This document shows, piece by piece, positions 29,194-37,312 of a stretch of DNA of 64,000 nucleotides. The position numbers and the translations under genes are program-made. Source of the DNA: Microbacterium immunditiarum (lineage in GTDB: Bacteria > Actinomycetota > Actinomycetes > Actinomycetales > Microbacteriaceae). Below the pieces are notes generated by a model. That model was not told the DNA's origin. It worked only from the letters and a program-made list of their open reading frames with translations, and did not search any database. Every line of letters starts with the position of its first letter. Within the stretch, counting starts at the first letter, position 1. The DNA is taken from contig NZ_JACCBV010000001.1 of NCBI RefSeq assembly GCF_013409785.1, positions 2,604,001 through 2,668,000 of the forward strand, written 5' to 3'.

Positions 29194-30531
29194 TCAGGCC
29201 GTCGCGGTCACGGGCGCGTGCGCGTGGAAGGTCACGACGAGTCCGCTCTCGGGCAGCGGGAACAGCTCGTTCGTGAGCTCGAGATCCTGCGGCGGAAGCG
29301 TCCACGTGGCGCGGCGCAGCAGCAGCACGAGGTACATCTTCATCGCGACCGTGACGATGTTCTCGCCCGGGCAGCGGTGGTGCGTCGCGAGGCCTCCGCC
29401 GTGCGGCACGTAGCTTCCCTGCGGAAGCGCCGCCTCGGCATCCGCCTCGAAGCGATCGGGGTCGAACCGCTCGGGATCCTCGAAGACGTCCTCGTTGCGC
29501 ATGTTGATGTGGATCGCGCCGATCGCGCCCCACCCCGCGGGGATGCGGTGGCCGGCGACCTCCATGGACTTCTTGACGCGCCCGAAGAACGTCGCCGAGT
29601 TCATCGCGAAGTAGCGGCGCACTTCCTTCGTGATCTGCTCCAGGTACTCCAGCTCCTCGATCTGGTCCATCGTGAGCTGCCCCGATGGAGCGATCCGATC
29701 GATCTCGGCCCGCGCCTTCTCGACGATCTCCGGATGCTGGCCGAGCGCCATCGTGAGCAGGGTCAGCGGCACGAAGTAGCCGCCCTGGCTCGCGAAGACG
29801 AGATGCCGGATGTCGCCTTTGAGCTCCTCCGCGTCGACTCCCGACTCCGACGCCGCGTGGAGCATGCGCGAGACGATGTCGTCGTAGTTGTCGGACGTCT
29901 GGTGGCGCGCGAGGGCATCGTCGACGATCTGGATGAGCCGGTTGCGCGCCCGGATCGCGCGCGCGTACGGCGTGCCCGGGATCGGGAACGGGATGGTCTG
30001 GAAACCGCCCCGCATGTCGGCCACGACCCGGTTGAGCTCCTCGGCCGCCTCCTCGCTCTCGTCGCCCGTGTACAGCGCGCCGGACAGGCGGGCGGCGAAC
30101 ATCTGCAGCTCGGGCAGCACGGTCTCGGTCCCCCGGTCCACCCATCCGTCGATCATCGATTGCATGAGCGCCTGCATACGGGGCAGGTACGCCTCGATCG
30201 CCGACCGGTATCCGACCGCGCGGAGCATGACCGCTTTGCGGAGGCGGTGGTCGGAGCCGTCGAGAAGCGCGAGCGAGTTCAGGAACAGCTGCTCCACCGA
30301 GATCGGATCGGCTCCCCCGCGCTCGATTCGCGGGTCGGTCGCGAACGTGTGGAACGCCTCGTGGCCTGAGAACACGACGAAGTTGATGCCGAACAGCCGT
30401 GTCTTGAACACGGGTCCGTACTTGGCGAACCGATCGGTGTAGAAGCCGTGGTTGCTGCGCACGATCGCGAGCGACTCCCCCACCCAGGGCAAGCCGAACC
30501 GTCCGGGCGGCAGCGGGTTCTCTCGCCTCAT
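29194..30531 (-). CDS. Cytochrome P450 with a degenerate I-helix oxygen-activation site
   Basis: 445 residues. Overall layout resembles the CYP120/CYP26 type: LPPGRFGLPWVGESL at the start, YGPVFKTRLFG, FPIPGTPYARAIRARNRL near 182-199, ExxR (E303, R306), PERFDPDRF, and the haem loop GGGLATHHRCPGE with Cys387. The I-helix reads VFASQGGYFVPL (245-256), so the usual acid/alcohol pair of the A/G-G-x-E/D-T motif is replaced by Gly-Gly. P450s without that pair (CYP74 hydroperoxide enzymes, CYP152 peroxygenases, prostacyclin synthase) use peroxides rather than O2. No ferredoxin or reductase gene lies nearby. It starts 51 bases after the oxygenase gene, with GAGGAG before the ATG. Confidence 0.85.
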   Translation of the reverse strand: MRRENPLPPGRFGLPWVGESLAIVRSNHGFYTDRFAKYGPVFKTRLFGINFVVFSGHEAFHTFATDPRIERGGADPISVEQLFLNSLALLDGSDHRLRKAVMLRAVGYRSAIEAYLPRMQALMQSMIDGWVDRGTETVLPELQMFAARLSGALYTGDESEEAAEELNRVVADMRGGFQTIPFPIPGTPYARAIRARNRLIQIVDDALARHQTSDNYDDIVSRMLHAASESGVDAEELKGDIRHLVFASQGGYFVPLTLLTMALGQHPEIVEKARAEIDRIAPSGQLTMDQIEELEYLEQITKEVRRYFAMNSATFFGRVKKSMEVAGHRIPAGWGAIGAIHINMRNEDVFEDPERFDPDRFEADAEAALPQGSYVPHGGGLATHHRCPGENIVTVAMKMYLVLLLRRATWTLPPQDLELTNELFPLPESGLVVTFHAHAPVTATA

Positions 30532-30582
30532 GTCAACTCCTCAGGACGCGGACGTCGGGTCGTGCGCGGGTGCCGCGTGAGA

Positions 30583-32463
30583 TCACGCGGCGACGGATGG
30601 TGTCGACTCCCCGTCTCGTGCTGCTCGCGATTCACCGGCTCGGCCGCCCGCCGCAGCGGCCGGCACCGCCTTCCACGGCGCGAACGCGTTCTCGACACCG
30701 TCGAGGGCGGGAGCGAGGCTCGGGTAGTGCCTCAGCAGGACCGTCTTCATCGTGTTGTCGGCGATCCACTTCAGGCCCGCCTTCGTGTAGTACTCCTCGG
30801 TGAAGCAGTCGGTGATGAACCGGTCGCTCTTGAGTCGGCGGCTCGCCATGAGGATGAACACGCGGAAGGCGGTGTCGCTGAAACCGAACCCCTTCGGGGG
30901 CGTCTCGGCGTGCATGCCGACCTGCAGGTCGACGCGCTCGATGTCTCCGTCGTACAGCTCGCGCAGCTCCTGCGCCCACTGCGGGTCGTCGGTGAGCTCC
31001 TCGAAGGTCTCGGGCGCCTTGAGGTGCAGCAGTCGCCGGAACTCGTTGTAGCGAGGCACACCCCGCTCGCGGTCGCGCGCGATGTCGAGTGCGGCGAGGT
31101 CGAGGCGCACGCCGTCGGGCAGCGTGATGTCCTGCATCCAGCTCGGGAAGTTGTGCAGCTGCACGGCCCCCGGATGCTGGATGCCGAATGAGTACCACAG
31201 GTCGTCGGTGCGCACGCCCTCGGTGAGGACGCGGTGCGCGTTCAGGAGGATGATCTCCTGGAATTCCATCGTGTCGAGCAGGCTGTCGTCGGCGATCGCC
31301 CGCACGTCGAGGCGGTCGGGCAGCAGCGGATGCAGGCGGTACACCGCCGCGAACTCCTCCGTGAGCTGGTACGGCGCGCCGTGATGGTCGGCCCCCGACC
31401 CCGGGATCCCGCTGATGACCTCGCTCTTGCTGATACGGCCGAACCGGCGGTGGATGCGCTCGCCTGCGAGGCCCCACCAGTTCGCGCGCATGGCGACCTT
31501 CAGGACGGGGTGCGAGATGATCGCGGGAGTCCACTCGACCGTGTGGATCTTCGCGATGAGCGCCGACACGACGAGGTGCGAGGTGCCGAACAGCTCGTCC
31601 TCGGTCATGTCGGGGTAGTTCTTCTTGAGCTCGTCGCACACGGCGTTGTGCTCGAGCGTGAACAGCGTGTGGAGCATGCCGAGCCCCGCCCACCAGTTCT
31701 CGCTGAACCCCGTGAGGGCGACGCCGGTCGCGGGGTCGAGCGGAAGGTGCCCGTCCTTGAGCACGAGCTTGCCGTCGACGCCGCTGCGCACCTGGTCGCG
31801 GCGCTCCTTCGAGCTGCCGTAGATCGCCGACGCGTCCCACCAGTGCGACTGGCTGTTGATGTACGTCGGCGGCAGCTTCGCGTCGGCCTCGACGCGCGTG
31901 TCGTCGGCCTTCGTGCGCGGGATGCGCATGGGCCGCTCGAACCACGTGTCCTCGTCCTCGACCGGGACCTCGAGGTGCTTGTCGTTTTCACGCGTGTGCG
32001 CGAACCAGTCGTGCGTCTGGAACTGGATCCACGACGCGGCCACGAGGTTGAGCGAGGTCGCAGGCGTGAACCGCTCTCGCCGCATGAGTCTCTGGCTCAC
32101 GAGCCTCGGGCTCGGCGACATGAGGGCGTCCCCCTCCTCGGGCCACGCCTTGTCGAGCGGGATGTTCCGCGCGAAGCGCGTGCCGGCCTTGCCCATGTCG
32201 GGGTCGGACAGATCGTTGAACGAGCCGTCCGCCGAGCGGAACCGCCGCTCGGCCTCGGGCACGGTCTGGAGCGTGACGCCCGGGGCGAGCCTCGGATCGG
32301 CGGGAGTGCGCGTGTCGTGGAGGTTCTCCTCGCGAAGCTGATCGCGCAGGGCGATGAGGTTGAACAGCCCCAGCAGGAACGGGAGCCGATGCCACGGCGT
32401 CTTGCGGTTGACCCGCGCGTAGAACCTCCCGAGCGCGCGGTCGAAGAATGACGGTTCGCTCAA
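30583..32463 (-). CDS. Haem-dependent fatty-acid dioxygenase (alpha-DOX/cyclooxygenase superfamily)
   Basis: 626 residues from TTG 32463, with GGAG seven bases upstream. Family motifs run in order: WIQFQTHDWF with distal Gln147 and His151, WWDASAIYG near 208, LEHNAVCDEL near 270, IAKIHTVEWTPAII near 303, VYRLHPLLPD with Tyr375 and proximal His378, and YSFGIQHPGAVQLHNFP. The Tyr-x-x-His pair is the radical Tyr and haem ligand of alpha-dioxygenases and cyclooxygenases, so fatty-acid oxygenation rather than simple peroxidase activity is expected. Substrate and regiochemistry cannot be read. It is the first gene of the operon with the P450 and hydrolase. Confidence 0.85.
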   Translation of the reverse strand: MSEPSFFDRALGRFYARVNRKTPWHRLPFLLGLFNLIALRDQLREENLHDTRTPADPRLAPGVTLQTVPEAERRFRSADGSFNDLSDPDMGKAGTRFARNIPLDKAWPEEGDALMSPSPRLVSQRLMRRERFTPATSLNLVAASWIQFQTHDWFAHTRENDKHLEVPVEDEDTWFERPMRIPRTKADDTRVEADAKLPPTYINSQSHWWDASAIYGSSKERRDQVRSGVDGKLVLKDGHLPLDPATGVALTGFSENWWAGLGMLHTLFTLEHNAVCDELKKNYPDMTEDELFGTSHLVVSALIAKIHTVEWTPAIISHPVLKVAMRANWWGLAGERIHRRFGRISKSEVISGIPGSGADHHGAPYQLTEEFAAVYRLHPLLPDRLDVRAIADDSLLDTMEFQEIILLNAHRVLTEGVRTDDLWYSFGIQHPGAVQLHNFPSWMQDITLPDGVRLDLAALDIARDRERGVPRYNEFRRLLHLKAPETFEELTDDPQWAQELRELYDGDIERVDLQVGMHAETPPKGFGFSDTAFRVFILMASRRLKSDRFITDCFTEEYYTKAGLKWIADNTMKTVLLRHYPSLAPALDGVENAFAPWKAVPAAAAGGRAGESRAARDGESTPSVAA

Positions 32464-32577
32464 TGCAAGCTCCGTTCGTGGAGGAATCCCCAGTCGTCCT
32501 TGCCCGAATCATAGTGATGCGACGGTCCGGCGACCATCACCTTCTGCGGAGTGACGGATGCGCCGCCCGCCGCTCCC

Positions 32578-32606
32578 GTATCAAGAGCGGCGCCGCGGGC
32601 TCCAAA
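32578..32606 (-). promoter_or_regulatory. Possible promoter of the fatty-acid dioxygenase operon
   Basis: TTTGGA, 17 bases, TGATAC on the minus strand, about 115 bases before the TTG start at 32463. The match to consensus is moderate. Confidence 0.4.
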
Positions 32607-32610
32607 TACA

Positions 32611-32639
32611 TTGCAGGCGGTGACCCCGCTCACTACGGT
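32611..32639 (+). promoter_or_regulatory. Possible promoter of the GMC oxidoreductase gene
   Basis: TTGCAG, 17 bases, TACGGT on the plus strand. Its -35 lies four bases from the -35 of the opposing promoter, so one regulator could control both directions. Confidence 0.4.
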
Positions 32640-32798
32640 GAGTTGCAGCGGGCCGATGAATGGGGAGATCGCGCCGCTCGACGGCGGGTCGCCGGCCCGT
32701 ACTCCGCCGTGAGCCGCTGTCCACCCGCTGGGAGGTATCGACGATGTCCGCCATCCGACTACGGGCTGCCCGCTCGTGCGGCCTTCGGGAGATCTGAC

Positions 32799-35234
32799 AT
32801 GGCCGCTGCGATCGAGTGCGTCGATGCCGTCGTCGTGGGGTCGGGCTTCGGCGGCTCGGTCTGCGCGTTCCGTCTCGCCGAGGCCGGTCGTTCGGTCGTC
32901 CTTCTCGAGCGCGGCCGCGCGTATGCGCCCGGCACGTTCGCGCGGACGCCCTACGAGATGAGCCGCAACTTCTGGGAGCCGAAGGACGAGCTGCTCGGGC
33001 TCTTCGACATCCGGTCGTTCCGCAAGCTCGAGTCCATCGTGTCGGCGGGCCTCGGCGGCGGATCCCTCATCTACGCGAACGTGCTCCTGCGCAAGGACGA
33101 GCGCTGGTTCGTGCACGACTCGCCGCTGCCCGGCGGAGGCTACGAGAACTGGCCGATCGGGCGCGCCGACCTCGATCGGCATTACGACGCCGTCGAGACG
33201 ATGATGACCCCGACCCCGAACCCGTACCCCGACCTTCCGAAGGCGAAGGCGCTCCGCGAGGCCGCCGAGGCGCTCGGCCTCGAGGCGTTCTCTCCGCCGC
33301 TGGCGATCTCGTTCGCGCCGCGTCCGGGCGCTCCGGCGGGTCAGAAGCAGATCGTCGAAGAGGCTCCGTACGGCAACATCCACGGCGTCACCCGCCTCAC
33401 GTGCCGCCTGTGCGGAGAATGCGACCTCGGGTGCAACGAGGGCTCCAAGAACACGCTCGACCACACGTACCTCTCCGCTGCGGCGCACCAGGGCGCCGAC
33501 ATCCGCACCCTCTCCGACGTCTACGGCGTCGTGCCCCTCCCCTCCGGCGGCTACGAGGTGCGCTATCGGCAGTACGCCGCAGATCCCGACGAGAACGGCC
33601 ACTACGAACGCACCGAGCGCGTGATCCGGTGCAGCCAGCTGTTCCTCGGCGCCGGCACGTTCGGAACGACCTCGCTCCTGCTGCGCAACCGTGTCAATCT
33701 GCCCGCGATCGGCCGCGCGGTCGGCATGCGGTTCAGCGGCAACGGCGACCTGCTCACGTTCTGCGTCGGCGGAACGACGACGCGGCCCGGCGGACAGCTG
33801 CGCGTCATCGACCCGAACCGCGGGCCGGTCATCACGACCTCGATCCGCCGACCCGACGGCGTCGACGAGGAGGGCGCCGGCCGTGGCTACTACGTGCAGG
33901 AGGCGGGCTTCCCGGACTTCGCGAACTGGCTCATCGAGGCAGCGCAGGTGACTTCGTCGGTCAAGCGCGCCGCGAACGTCGTGTCGAAGATCATGGCGCT
34001 GCGCCTGGCGAAGAAGAACGAGTCGACGATCTCCGCCGAGATCGCCAAGCTCATCGGCGAAGGGCGCCTCACGGCGACGTCGCTCCCCCTGCTCGGGATG
34101 GGCCGCGACACGCCCGACGGCCGCATCACGCTGCGCGACGGCGAGCTCGACGTCGACTGGACCACCGCGACCAGCGCGGCCTACTTCGAGGCGATGCGCG
34201 AGACCATGCGCGACATCACGGAGAAGCTCGACGGGCGCTTCCGCGACAATCCGCTGTGGTGGACGAAGCGCGTCGTGACGGTGCATCCGCTCGGCGGATC
34301 GCCGATGGGACGGCACGTGCACGAGGGCGTCGTCGACAGCTGGAACGAGTCGTTCGGGCATCCGGACCTCTACGTCGTCGACGGCGCGGCCGTGCCCGGG
34401 CCGGTCGGACCCAACCCCTCCCTCACCATCGCGGCGATGGCCGACCGGGCAGTCGAACGCGCGCTCGAGAAGCCGCGGCCGAAGCGCCGCCGCGCGGCGC
34501 GCGCGACGGCAGCCGCGGCATCCGAGACCGCCCCTCCCGCACCCGCGGAGGGCGCGGGCATGGAGTTCACCGAGCAGATGAAGGGGTACGTGACGCTGGG
34601 CGAGACCGACCCCGTCACCGGATACAGGATCGGACGGCAGCTCACGCATCGATTCATGTTCCAGCTCACGATCACGGCGCCCGATGTCGAGACGTTCGCG
34701 AACGAGCCCGACCACACGGCCACCGCTGAGGGCTTCGTGCGGTGCGACGTGCTCGGCGGCGAGCTCCCGGTGAAGCGCGGGTGGGCGAACCTCTTCGTCG
34801 CGGGCGACGCCGACGGCACGCGTGAGATGCAGTACCGGCTGTGGTTCAACGACCTGTCGGGTGCGCCGCTCACGATGTACGGGTTCAAGACCGTTCGCGA
34901 CGACCCCGGCTTCGACCTTTGGCGCGACACGTCGACGCTCTACGTCACGCTCATGCAGGGTCACATCCCGCCCGGGCAGACCAGCGAGGTGATCGGCGCG
35001 GGCGTGCTGCGCATCCTGCCGCTCGACTTCGCACGGCAGATCACGACGTTCCGCGGGGCGGGCTCGGGCTCGGTCGGGTCCATCGCGCGGTTCGGCGGCT
35101 TCTTCATGAAGTCCGTGGTCGACGCGTACCTGTCGCCCGCACGCCGCGCGCCCGTCGACGCGTCGCCCGAGCGGCACCTCGACGACCCGAACGCGGACGC
35201 CCGCACGCGACACACCGAGGAGGTGACCGCGTGA
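32799..35234 (+). CDS. Cholesterol-oxidase-like GMC flavoprotein oxidoreductase with an extra C-terminal domain
   Basis: 811 residues from ATG 32799 (GGGAG upstream); frames open further upstream lack family features. The FAD-binding motif is VVVGSGFGGS (residues 11-20). A Cys cluster, CRLCGECDLGC, lies at about 202-212, as in related actinobacterial GMC proteins. The C-terminal GMC signature follows with VHPLGGSPMG and PNPSLTIAAMADRA. From about residue 588 there is an extra domain (MEFTEQMKGYVTLGETD onward) found attached to cholesterol-oxidase-like proteins. There is no signal peptide or Tat motif, so it is probably cytoplasmic. It likely oxidises an alcohol on a hydrophobic substrate; whether a sterol or an oxylipin is not known. 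The stop overlaps the next start (GTGA). Confidence 0.85.
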   Translation: MAAAIECVDAVVVGSGFGGSVCAFRLAEAGRSVVLLERGRAYAPGTFARTPYEMSRNFWEPKDELLGLFDIRSFRKLESIVSAGLGGGSLIYANVLLRKDERWFVHDSPLPGGGYENWPIGRADLDRHYDAVETMMTPTPNPYPDLPKAKALREAAEALGLEAFSPPLAISFAPRPGAPAGQKQIVEEAPYGNIHGVTRLTCRLCGECDLGCNEGSKNTLDHTYLSAAAHQGADIRTLSDVYGVVPLPSGGYEVRYRQYAADPDENGHYERTERVIRCSQLFLGAGTFGTTSLLLRNRVNLPAIGRAVGMRFSGNGDLLTFCVGGTTTRPGGQLRVIDPNRGPVITTSIRRPDGVDEEGAGRGYYVQEAGFPDFANWLIEAAQVTSSVKRAANVVSKIMALRLAKKNESTISAEIAKLIGEGRLTATSLPLLGMGRDTPDGRITLRDGELDVDWTTATSAAYFEAMRETMRDITEKLDGRFRDNPLWWTKRVVTVHPLGGSPMGRHVHEGVVDSWNESFGHPDLYVVDGAAVPGPVGPNPSLTIAAMADRAVERALEKPRPKRRRAARATAAAASETAPPAPAEGAGMEFTEQMKGYVTLGETDPVTGYRIGRQLTHRFMFQLTITAPDVETFANEPDHTATAEGFVRCDVLGGELPVKRGWANLFVAGDADGTREMQYRLWFNDLSGAPLTMYGFKTVRDDPGFDLWRDTSTLYVTLMQGHIPPGQTSEVIGAGVLRILPLDFARQITTFRGAGSGSVGSIARFGGFFMKSVVDAYLSPARRAPVDASPERHLDDPNADARTRHTEEVTA

Positions 35235-36283
35235 CCGCGCCGACGACCGTGACGCCGGCGGTGCGCTACCGCAACGAAGTCCATTTCTTCACCGCGGATG
35301 ACGGCACGCCGCTCACCCTGATCCACGTGCGCGGCGAGAGCGAGCCGGCCAAGGGGCCGGTGCTTCTCGTCCACGGTGCCGGCATGCGCGCCGAGATGTT
35401 CCGACCACCCGGCGTACGCTCGATCGTGGACGAGCTCGTGGCGGCCGGGTGGGACGTGTGGATGCTCAACTGGCGCGGCTCGCTCGACCTCGACCCTCTC
35501 CCGTGGACGCTCGACGACGTCGCCGGCCACGACATCCCGTCGGCCGTCCGCGAAGTGGTCGCCCGCACGGGCGCCGGCTCGGTGAAGATCGTGGCGCACT
35601 GCCAGGGCGCCGCGGCGTCGAGCATGGCCGCCGTGGCGGGGCTCATCCCCGAGGTCGATGTCGTGGTCGCGAGCGGGGCGTCGCTGCACCCGGTCCTCCC
35701 CCGCGCCACGAAGGCGAAGCTGCACGTGCTGCGGCGCGTGCTGCACCACCGCTCGCCCTACATCGACGTCGCGTGGGGCGACGGTCCCGAGCGCGGAGTC
35801 GCCCTCCTCACGCGCAACGCGGTGCGGCTGTGGCACACGGAGTGCCGCAACCCCGGGTGCAACATGGCGAGTTTCGCGCTGGGGTCGGGGCATCCGGCCC
35901 TGTGGAAGCACGAGAATCTGACGGATGCCACGCACGACTGGCTGCGCACCGAGTTCGGCAAGATCCCCTTCAGCTTCTACGCCCAGCTCGCGGCGTCGGA
36001 TCGCGCGGGCCAGTTCGTCGCGGTGCATCCGGCGAACGGGCTCCCCCGGCGCTTCGCCGACGCGCCGCCGAAGACCGACGCGCGCTTCGCGCTGTTCGCG
36101 GGCGCGGAGAGTCGCGCGTTCCTGCCGGAAGCGCAGAAGGCGACGTTCGACCACCTCGAGCGCCACCATCCCGGGCGCAACGCGCTGCACGTGATCCCGG
36201 GCTACCGCTACACCGACCTGTTCATCGGCAAGCGCGCGCACGTCGACGTCTTCCCGCTCATGCTCGCCGAGCTCGAACGCTGA
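35231..36283 (+). CDS. Alpha/beta hydrolase, Cys nucleophile, missing the usual C-terminal His
   Basis: 350 residues from GTG 35231, overlapping the GMC stop by four bases with GAGGAGGTG upstream, so it is tightly coupled to that gene. It is related to the 25703 hydrolase: LLVHGAGMRAEMF, the elbow VAHCQGAA with Cys124, and VIPGYRYTDLFIGKRAH at the C-terminus. Where the relative has a His (GYAHMD), this protein has Tyr (GYRYTD), so the catalytic triad may be altered. Linked GMC and hydrolase domains occur as one fused chain in other bacteria. Confidence 0.8.
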   Translation: MTAPTTVTPAVRYRNEVHFFTADDGTPLTLIHVRGESEPAKGPVLLVHGAGMRAEMFRPPGVRSIVDELVAAGWDVWMLNWRGSLDLDPLPWTLDDVAGHDIPSAVREVVARTGAGSVKIVAHCQGAAASSMAAVAGLIPEVDVVVASGASLHPVLPRATKAKLHVLRRVLHHRSPYIDVAWGDGPERGVALLTRNAVRLWHTECRNPGCNMASFALGSGHPALWKHENLTDATHDWLRTEFGKIPFSFYAQLAASDRAGQFVAVHPANGLPRRFADAPPKTDARFALFAGAESRAFLPEAQKATFDHLERHHPGRNALHVIPGYRYTDLFIGKRAHVDVFPLMLAELER

Positions 36284-36320
36284 GACGGATGCCTCGCCCG
36301 GTCGCATCCGGGCGCAAGGG

Positions 36321-36977
36321 TCACAGGTGCTTGAGCGCCTCGCGGACGCTGAGCGGGCTGAGCTCGTGCTCGGCGACGAAGCGCCGGACCCACTCGGGGT
36401 CGACGCGCGCGTACTCGCGGAGCGCCCAGCCGATGGCCTTGCGGATGAAGAACTCGCGCTCGGGGATGTTGGGTTCGATCACGTCGGCGAGGAGGTCTCG
36501 GTCGACGCGGTCGCGCCGCCCGAGCTGCGAGAGGATCGCGATGCGGCGCACCCAGACGTCTTCGTCGATGCTCCAGCGGCGGACGAGAGCGGCCGTCACG
36601 GCGGGTCGGGCGTCGTGCGCGTCCGCGAGGCGATGCGCCAGCTCGTCGGTGATGTCCCACCACCGGCCCGTGCGCACCATGTGCTCGACGACGGGCATGA
36701 GTCGCGGGTCGGCACGGAGCGGCCGCAGTCCGAGCAGCGTCATCGCGGCGTAGCGCTCCTCACGGTGCGCTGCGTCGTTCCAGAGTTCGAGCGCGGCCTC
36801 GAGAAGCACGTCGCGGTCGGTCTCGCTCTTCGCGACGGCGCGCGCGATGCGACGCGCCTCGGGCACAGGCACGCCGTGGAACGGCATCGCCGACTTCATG
36901 TAGGCCTGCTGCCCCACCGCCCGGGCGGGATCCGCGATCGCGTGGAGCCCTGCGCGGATGCGGTCGGCGAGCGGCAT
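36321..36977 (-). CDS. DNA alkylation repair protein, AlkD-like
   Basis: 218 residues from ATG 36977; upstream in-frame residues look unrelated. It is an all-helical HEAT-like repeat protein typical of the AlkD family, which removes bulky or positively charged alkylated bases. Recognisable parts are MKSAMPFHGVPVPEARRIAR near the N-terminus, RTGRWWDITDELAHRL, VWVRRIAILSQL and FIRKAIGWALREYARVDPEWV. It is convergent with the cluster hydrolase, with a 37-bp gap. Confidence 0.88.
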   Translation of the reverse strand: MPLADRIRAGLHAIADPARAVGQQAYMKSAMPFHGVPVPEARRIARAVAKSETDRDVLLEAALELWNDAAHREERYAAMTLLGLRPLRADPRLMPVVEHMVRTGRWWDITDELAHRLADAHDARPAVTAALVRRWSIDEDVWVRRIAILSQLGRRDRVDRDLLADVIEPNIPEREFFIRKAIGWALREYARVDPEWVRRFVAEHELSPLSVREALKHL

Positions 36978-37020
36978 GGCACCACGGTATCGGGGCTCCG
37001 GCGTGCTTATCGTCGAGAGG

Positions 37021-37233
37021 ATGAAACGTGTGTCCGTGGAGTCCACCGTCATCGCCGCGGTCGGCTACGATGCGTCGACGGCGGTGCTCGAGATCGCATT
37101 CACGTCGGGCGACCTCTATCGCTACTACGCCGTGCCCCCGTCGGTGCACCGCGGGATCATGTCCGCCGACAGCGCCGGCCGCTACTTCGCGCGGCACATC
37201 CGGCCTGTGTATCCGAGCGAGCGGGTGCGGTGA
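37021..37233 (+). CDS. KTSC-domain protein
   Basis: 70 residues. The KTSC pattern is complete: VSVESTVIAAVGYDA, LEIAFTSGDLYRYYAVPPSVH and SAGRYFARHIRPVYP. The domain is linked with lysyl-tRNA-synthetase or nucleic-acid proteins elsewhere, but its role is not established. It is divergent from the AlkD-like gene, with 43 bases between starts. Confidence 0.85.
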   Translation: MKRVSVESTVIAAVGYDASTAVLEIAFTSGDLYRYYAVPPSVHRGIMSADSAGRYFARHIRPVYPSERVR

Positions 37234-37267
37234 ATGCGAGCCGACAACCTCGAATAGCAGCCCAATA

Positions 37268-37296
37268 ATTCAAGGTTATCAGCGCTATCCTTGAAT
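37268..37296 (+). promoter_or_regulatory. Inverted repeat upstream of fic, probable operator
   Basis: ATTCAAGGTTA and TATCCTTGAAT, 11-bp arms with one mismatch around a 7-base centre. It ends 16 bases before the Fic start codon, in a locally AT-rich stretch between the KTSC and Fic genes. The Fic protein's own C-terminal winged helix is a candidate binder. Confidence 0.5.
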
Positions 37297-37312
37297 AACG
37301 AGAGGATTGCTC

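Larger units (their letters stand above)
32464..32798. other. 335-bp divergent intergenic region
   Basis: The gap separates the minus-strand oxygenase operon from the plus-strand GMC operon and contains no credible gene. Two back-to-back promoter candidates fall in its middle (32578-32639), which is locally AT-richer than the surroundings. A GCGGCGCCGC palindrome sits between the minus-strand -35 and -10 elements. Confidence 0.6.

Noticed and set aside
29194..30531. Assignment of the P450 to CYP152 or CYP74
   Set aside because: The haem loop looks partly like CYP152 and the I-helix like CYP74, but the N-terminal and PGTPYARA regions look like CYP120/CYP26 and the CYP152 Arg-Pro is not seen. 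I kept only the motif-level statement.
30583..32463. Catalase or simple haem peroxidase
   Set aside because: The Tyr-x-x-His motif and alpha-DOX-type blocks fit an oxygenase better.
32460..35213. A 917-codon open frame antisense to the GMC gene
   Set aside because: Same shadow effect; the sense strand has a full FAD motif and GMC signature.
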